Shown here piece after piece: positions 13,122 through 16,662 of a stretch of DNA of 16,662 bases. The notes under the pieces are model-generated. The model was not told the origin of the DNA. It did not search any database and was given only the letters and a program-made list of their open reading frames with translations. Origin of the DNA: JAAEQG01 sp023133475 (lineage in GTDB: Bacteria > Planctomycetota > Phycisphaerae > UBA1845); contig DAOVLE010000105.1 of the NCBI GenBank assembly GCA_030631415.1, positions 1-16,662 on the forward strand, given 5' to 3'. Positions within the stretch are counted from its first letter, which is position 1; the number at the start of each line of letters is the position of its first letter. The position numbers were made by a program, and so were the translations under genes.

Positions 13122-15956
13122 GGGGGCGCCTTTGAGACGTGGTTTTAGATAGCGGCCGGTGTGACTGGCGGGGCACGTGGCAATGTCTTCGGGTCGGCCT
13201 TGGGCGACGATTCGACCGCCGGCTTCACCTCCCTCGGGACCCAGGTCGATGACCCAGTCCGCCACCTTGATCACCTCCAGGTTGTGCTCGATGACCACCA
13301 TCGAGTGCCCCTTGGCCACCAGGCTGTTGAGAACATTCAGTAACTTATGTATGTCCGCCAGGTGCAGGCCGGTGGTCGGCTCGTCGAGAATGTACATGGT
13401 GTGCACGCCGGTGGGCTTCCCCAGTTCCGCCGCCAGCTTGACCCGCTGAGCCTCCCCACCGGAGAGGGTGGTCGAAGCCTGACCCAGCTTGATATAGCCC
13501 AGCCCCACATCCATCAAAGCCTGCAGCAGTTGCTTGATCCTGGCGATGTTCTCGAAGAAGGCGGTTGCCTCCTCGACGCGCATTTCGAGCACGTCGGCGA
13601 TGGTCTTGCCGCGATAGCGCACCTCGAGTATCTCACGACTGTAGCGCGTGCCCTTGCATGTGGCGCAAACCGTGTACACGTCGGGCAAAAAGTGCATCTC
13701 GATACGCTTGACCCCCTGCCCCTGGCAGTCCTCGCAACGCCCGCCCTTGACGTTGAAGCTGAAACGGCTGGCGGAATAGCCGCGAATCTTCGCTTCGCGG
13801 GTCTTGGAATATAACCGGCGAATCTGGTCGAACACTGAGACGTAGGTGGCAGGGTTGCTGCGCGGGGTCCGACCGATGGGCGACTGGTCGATCTCGATCA
13901 CACGCTCGACGCGAGAAGCCCCGACGATGCGGCTGAACTCGCCGGGTTTAGGCCCGGTCCGGTTGATCCGCCGCCACAGGGTCCGCAGCAGAATCCGTGA
14001 CACCAGCGTGCTCTTGCCGCTGCCGCTGACCCCCGTGACACACACGAAGCACCCCAGCGGGAACCGCACGTCGATCCCCTTGAGGTTATTCTCTCGCGCA
14101 CCGCGGACCTCGACGTAGTTCTCCATATCAATCGGGCGCCGCTCCTGCGGGACGGGGATCGCATAGCGCCCGGTAAGGTACTTAGCCGTAACGGAGTCTT
14201 CCGAAGCCAGCACCTCCTGCAACGTGCCCTGAGCCACAATCCGCCCACCGTGCTCACCGGCTCCGGGGCCTATGTCGATCACGTGGTCGGCTGCGGAAAT
14301 GCTCTCCTCGTCGTGCTCGACCACCAGCACGGTATTGCCGATGTCTGCCAGACGTCGCAAAGCGCCCACCAGACGCTTTGTGTCACGTTGGTGCAGCCCG
14401 ATGGTCGGCTCATCGAGCACGTAGCACACCCCCACCAACCCGCTGCCGATCTGCGTGGCCAGCCGGATACGCTGAGCCTCACCACCGGAAAGGGTCGCAC
14501 TGCCGCGATCCAACGAGAGATAACCAACTCCGACATTGCACATGAACTTGAGCCGTTCGGTGATCGCACGCACGAGTTGCCCGGCGATGACCTCGCGCTC
14601 GCCCTCAAGCCGCAACGACTCGAAGAACCGGTGGGCAGCCTCGATGTCCAGACGACACAGCTCGGCGATGCATCGGCCTTGGATCAGCACGCACAAAGCC
14701 TCCCCGCGCAGCCGCGTGCCTCCGCAAACCTCACACGCTGATTCGCTGAGGTAGGAATGCAAACGCTGCTTGACGGATTCGGAATCGGTGGTCTCCCAGC
14801 GACGCTTGAGGTTCGGCAGCACCCCCTCGAAACCGTGCCCGCACTCCCGCTCATCCGCCCGCGTGGTGCCGTGCATCAGAATCCTGGCCAGCCGCTCGGG
14901 GATGTTGCGAAACGGGACCTCGGGCGGCACCTCAAACGCCTCACAAAACTCTTTAATGGTGCTGGTGTATATTTCGTTCAGTCGCTTTCCGCTCTGCCGC
15001 CAGGCGGCGATAGCCCCCCTCGCCAACGGCAGGTCCGGATCGGGCACAATCAGCTCGGCATCGAACTCCAGCACCGTGCCCAGCCCATTGCACGCCGGGC
15101 AAAAACCATGGGGAGAATTGAAGCTGAACAGACGCGGCGACAACTCCGCAATAAACGATTCGGGGTGCTCCGGGCACGCAAAGTGCGCACTGAAATGATG
15201 ATCGCCGCACCCGCCACCCTCGCCCAAAACCGAGATGATGACACCACCCTCCGAAAGGCGCATAGCCAGGTCGATACTGTCTGCCAACCGCGTCGAGATG
15301 TGCGGCTTGACGATCAGCCGATCCACGACCGCCTCGATGGTGTGCGATTGGGTCTTCTTGAGCGGCTCCAGATCGTCCATGTGCACGACCCTGCCGTCGA
15401 CCCGCGCCCTTACGAACCCCTCTCTAACAATGCGTCTGATGATCCCTTGATGGTCGCCCTTCTGCCGGCGGACCAGGGGGGCGAGGACTAGAAAACGCTG
15501 CCCAGCCGGCATGTCCAGCACGGTGTCCACGATCTGGGCGGTGTTGTGCCGGACGATGGGCTGGCGACACTGCGGGCAGACGGGTTGGCCGGCGCGGGCG
15601 AACAACACTCGCAGGTAGTCGTATATCTCGGTCGTGGTCGCGACGGTCGAGCGTGGGTTGGTGGTGGTCACCCGCTGCTCGATGGCAATGGTCGGGCTTA
15701 GGCCGTCGATGCGGTCCACGTCCGGCTTTTGCATCTGTTCGAGGAATTGGCGAGCGTAGGCTGACAGCGACTCGACGTACTTACGCTGCCCCTCAGCGTA
15801 GATGGTGTCGAAGGCCAGACTGCTCTTGCCCGATCCGCTCAGACCGGTGATCACCGTCAACCGGTTCCGCGGAATCTCCACGGTGATGTTCTTGAGATTA
15901 TGCTGCCTGGCTCCGCAGACGCGGATACCCCTATTTTCGGTATAGATGTCGTCCAC
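13107..15956 (-). CDS. uvrA: Excinuclease ABC subunit A (UvrA)
   Basis: A 949-residue protein, close to the usual length (about 940). UvrA is the damage-recognition ATPase of nucleotide excision repair and loads UvrB at lesions. It has two ABC ATPase halves: Walker A GLSGSGKSS (38-46) with FDTIYAEGQRKYVESLSAYARQ after it; CPQC (127-130); a first zinc module with C261, H264, C286 and C289; CEVCGG (408-413); signature LSGGEAQRI (489-497) and Walker B YVLDEPTIGLH; second Walker A GVSGSGKST (642-650); second zinc module C741, C744, C764 and C767; second LSGGEAQR and YILDEPTTGLH. The start is GTG 15956, with AGAGG 6 nt upstream and the conserved IRVCGARQHNLKNI close behind. The last four codons (LQPA) and TAA come from the end of an R3 repeat. 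The gene stands alone, flanked by inverted R3 copies. Confidence 0.97.
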   Translation of the reverse strand: MDDIYTENRGIRVCGARQHNLKNITVEIPRNRLTVITGLSGSGKSSLAFDTIYAEGQRKYVESLSAYARQFLEQMQKPDVDRIDGLSPTIAIEQRVTTTNPRSTVATTTEIYDYLRVLFARAGQPVCPQCRQPIVRHNTAQIVDTVLDMPAGQRFLVLAPLVRRQKGDHQGIIRRIVREGFVRARVDGRVVHMDDLEPLKKTQSHTIEAVVDRLIVKPHISTRLADSIDLAMRLSEGGVIISVLGEGGGCGDHHFSAHFACPEHPESFIAELSPRLFSFNSPHGFCPACNGLGTVLEFDAELIVPDPDLPLARGAIAAWRQSGKRLNEIYTSTIKEFCEAFEVPPEVPFRNIPERLARILMHGTTRADERECGHGFEGVLPNLKRRWETTDSESVKQRLHSYLSESACEVCGGTRLRGEALCVLIQGRCIAELCRLDIEAAHRFFESLRLEGEREVIAGQLVRAITERLKFMCNVGVGYLSLDRGSATLSGGEAQRIRLATQIGSGLVGVCYVLDEPTIGLHQRDTKRLVGALRRLADIGNTVLVVEHDEESISAADHVIDIGPGAGEHGGRIVAQGTLQEVLASEDSVTAKYLTGRYAIPVPQERRPIDMENYVEVRGARENNLKGIDVRFPLGCFVCVTGVSGSGKSTLVSRILLRTLWRRINRTGPKPGEFSRIVGASRVERVIEIDQSPIGRTPRSNPATYVSVFDQIRRLYSKTREAKIRGYSASRFSFNVKGGRCEDCQGQGVKRIEMHFLPDVYTVCATCKGTRYSREILEVRYRGKTIADVLEMRVEEATAFFENIARIKQLLQALMDVGLGYIKLGQASTTLSGGEAQRVKLAAELGKPTGVHTMYILDEPTTGLHLADIHKLLNVLNSLVAKGHSMVVIEHNLEVIKVADWVIDLGPEGGEAGGRIVAQGRPEDIATCPASHTGRYLKPRLKGAPLQPA

Positions 15957-16094
15957 GCCAAGCCTCTACCGCCGGGCGAACCGGGCGCCACGATATCGAG
16001 ACACCCCCGAGGGTCCATCTGCCCGCATCCATTGTCAGACAGACCGTCAGTAGCACTCACGCCCCGCCGCCGGCACCCATGCACAATCTCATGG

Positions 16095-16123
16095 AGCATA
16101 GGTCATCACCCGCCATGTAGCAA
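16095..16123 (-). promoter_or_regulatory. Candidate sigma70-like promoter for uvrA
   Basis: On the minus strand TTGCTA (16118-16123) is followed after 17 bp by TATGCT (16095-16100); each matches four of six consensus positions. It would give a leader of about 130 nt. I see no convincing CTGT-N8-ACAG LexA box nearby. The stretch 15957-16094 holds no gene I can support. Confidence 0.35.
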
Positions 16124-16144
16124 CGCCCGTCCGCTGTTCAGTAG

Positions 16145-16209
16145 TTGTAGGGCGGGTTCTACCCGCCGCGTGATGCCACAACGGCGGGTGAAACCCGCCC
16201 TACAACCGG
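16145..16209. repeat. R2 hairpin pair upstream of uvrA
   Basis: GGCGGGT-TCT-ACCCGCC (16151-16167) and GGCGGGT-GAA-ACCCGCC (16183-16199) are two hairpins in inverted order, bounded by TTGTAGGGC and GCCCTACAA. CTACAACCGGC then leads straight into R3 copy c, the same R2-R3 junction as at 8550 and 12851. Confidence 0.85.
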
Positions 16210-16467
16210 CAGAATGGAAAATGGAAAATGGAAAATGCTGTGTGTGCACATCTCCCGATTATGGATCGCATCTTTCTCTATTCTCGATTCATGCTCCCCT
16301 TCGGGTCGCCGCTAAACGCTACGGACTTGTCGCCGCTGACCCACATTTTTCATGAACGCAGAGACGCAGAGAGCGCAGAGAAGAAGGGAGTGCACACAAC
16401 GACAAGGTCTCACATCCCCCCATTTTCCATTTTTCATTTTCAATTTTCAATTTTCTGCCTGCCCTAC
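16200..16467 (+). repeat. R3 copy c: MITE-like repeat, inverted partner of copy b across uvrA
   Basis: It starts CTACAACCGGCAGAATGG and ends in CAATTTTCAATTTTCTGCC followed by a degraded terminus. By eye it differs from copy b at about a dozen positions over some 240, including a 4-bp indel. With 15957-16199 and 16468-16577 it makes up the 621-bp stretch without a gene before the right-edge coding start. Confidence 0.85.
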
Positions 16468-16485
16468 AATCTACCGATCTGGTCG

Positions 16486-16514
16486 TTGACACTCTCTTTG
16501 CGAGCAACTACTGT
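16486..16514 (+). promoter_or_regulatory. Candidate sigma70-like promoter for the right-edge gene
   Basis: A perfect TTGACA (16486-16491) is followed by a 17-bp spacer and TACTGT (16509-16514), which keeps the important TA and final T of the -10 box. It sits just outside the R3 repeat and would start a leader of about 57 nt before ATG 16578. Confidence 0.5.
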
Positions 16515-16577
16515 GGCGATTCGGTTTACACCGCCCATGGGGGCAAATTTGCCACCTCGGCAGACAGGATAACGCCA

Positions 16578-16662
16578 ATGTTTGATTACGACTGGTTCCA
16601 CGGACTATACTTCCGCAACCTGCAACAGGAAGCCAAGCGGCGATGTGCTCTGAAACGCTTTC
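16578..16662 (+). CDS. Start of an unidentified gene, cut by the window edge
   Basis: An ATG with AGGA 8 nt upstream opens a frame of 28 codons that reaches the edge. It begins MFDYDWFHGLYFRN and continues with a basic stretch (EAKRRCALKRF). The family cannot be recognised from this piece. The promoter-like element at 16486-16514, the ribosome binding site and the open frame support a real gene start, but only the N-terminus is visible. Confidence 0.45.
   Translation, partial: MFDYDWFHGLYFRNLQQEAKRRCALKRF

Noticed and set aside
14757..15491. Plus-strand frame of 244 codons
   Set aside because: It lies fully opposite uvrA, which has all its motifs intact.
15957..16140. LexA/SOS box upstream of uvrA
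   Set aside because: No CTGT-N8-ACAG or similar inverted pair with correct spacing was found; CTGTCTGACA lacks the second half.

Overview
The window is GC-rich bacterial DNA with eight well-supported genes and a ninth entering at the right edge. The gene families suggest a member of the Planctomycetota (Phycisphaerae-like) or a related environmental lineage: multiheme cytochromes fused to YVTN propellers, FG-GAP/ASPIC-UnbV proteins, a PD40 diheme protein related to the hydrazine synthase alpha subunit, and a PEGA lipoprotein. Many short dispersed palindromes point the same way. No marker gene is present, so this placement is inference.

Left half (1-8396, minus strand). Four genes run leftwards and look like one transcription unit for exported proteins: (i) a 676-residue PD40 propeller with two CXXCH haem sites; (ii) a 541-residue FG-GAP/VCBS propeller with an ASPIC/UnbV C-terminus; (iii) a 959-residue ten-haem protein made of two cytochrome c554-like tetrahaem modules, a YVTN propeller and a MauG/cytochrome c peroxidase-like dihaem module; (iv) a ligand-binding-type propeller (Reg_prop) that runs off the left edge. 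All four have signal peptides, and together they carry twelve CXXCH motifs. I read them as a candidate periplasmic or cell-surface redox system of unknown substrate.

Middle (8397-12825, plus strand). A divergent, repeat-filled intergenic region is followed by a fused glutamate formimidoyltransferase/formimidoyl-THF cyclodeaminase (histidine degradation into the folate C1 pool), a small PEGA lipoprotein and a CoA-transferase of the acetyl-CoA hydrolase/4-hydroxybutyrate CoA-transferase family.

Right part (12826-16662). uvrA lies on the minus strand between two long, inverted, near-identical copies of a noncoding repeat. A new gene starts on the plus strand at 16578, behind a good sigma70-like promoter.

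The most unusual layer is the repeats. At least five families recur in 16.7 kb. R1 is an 81-bp palindrome of two REP-like hairpins. R2 is a GGCGGGT/ACCCGCC hairpin. R3 is a MITE-like element of about 250 bp with A/T-rich ends and CAACCGGCA termini. R4 is the AATATAGCCCAGGGCGAAGC family. R5 is a 33-bp tandem. They are not confined to spacers. R1 lies in frame inside the propeller gene, just after its signal peptide. R5 adds 11-residue repeats to the same protein. R4 encodes the last 16 residues of the dihaem protein. R3 encodes the last residues of UvrA. R2 supplies the stop codon of the folate enzyme and probably that of the CoA-transferase. The end of an R1 copy seems to supply the start codon of the PEGA lipoprotein. 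No transposase is visible in the window.
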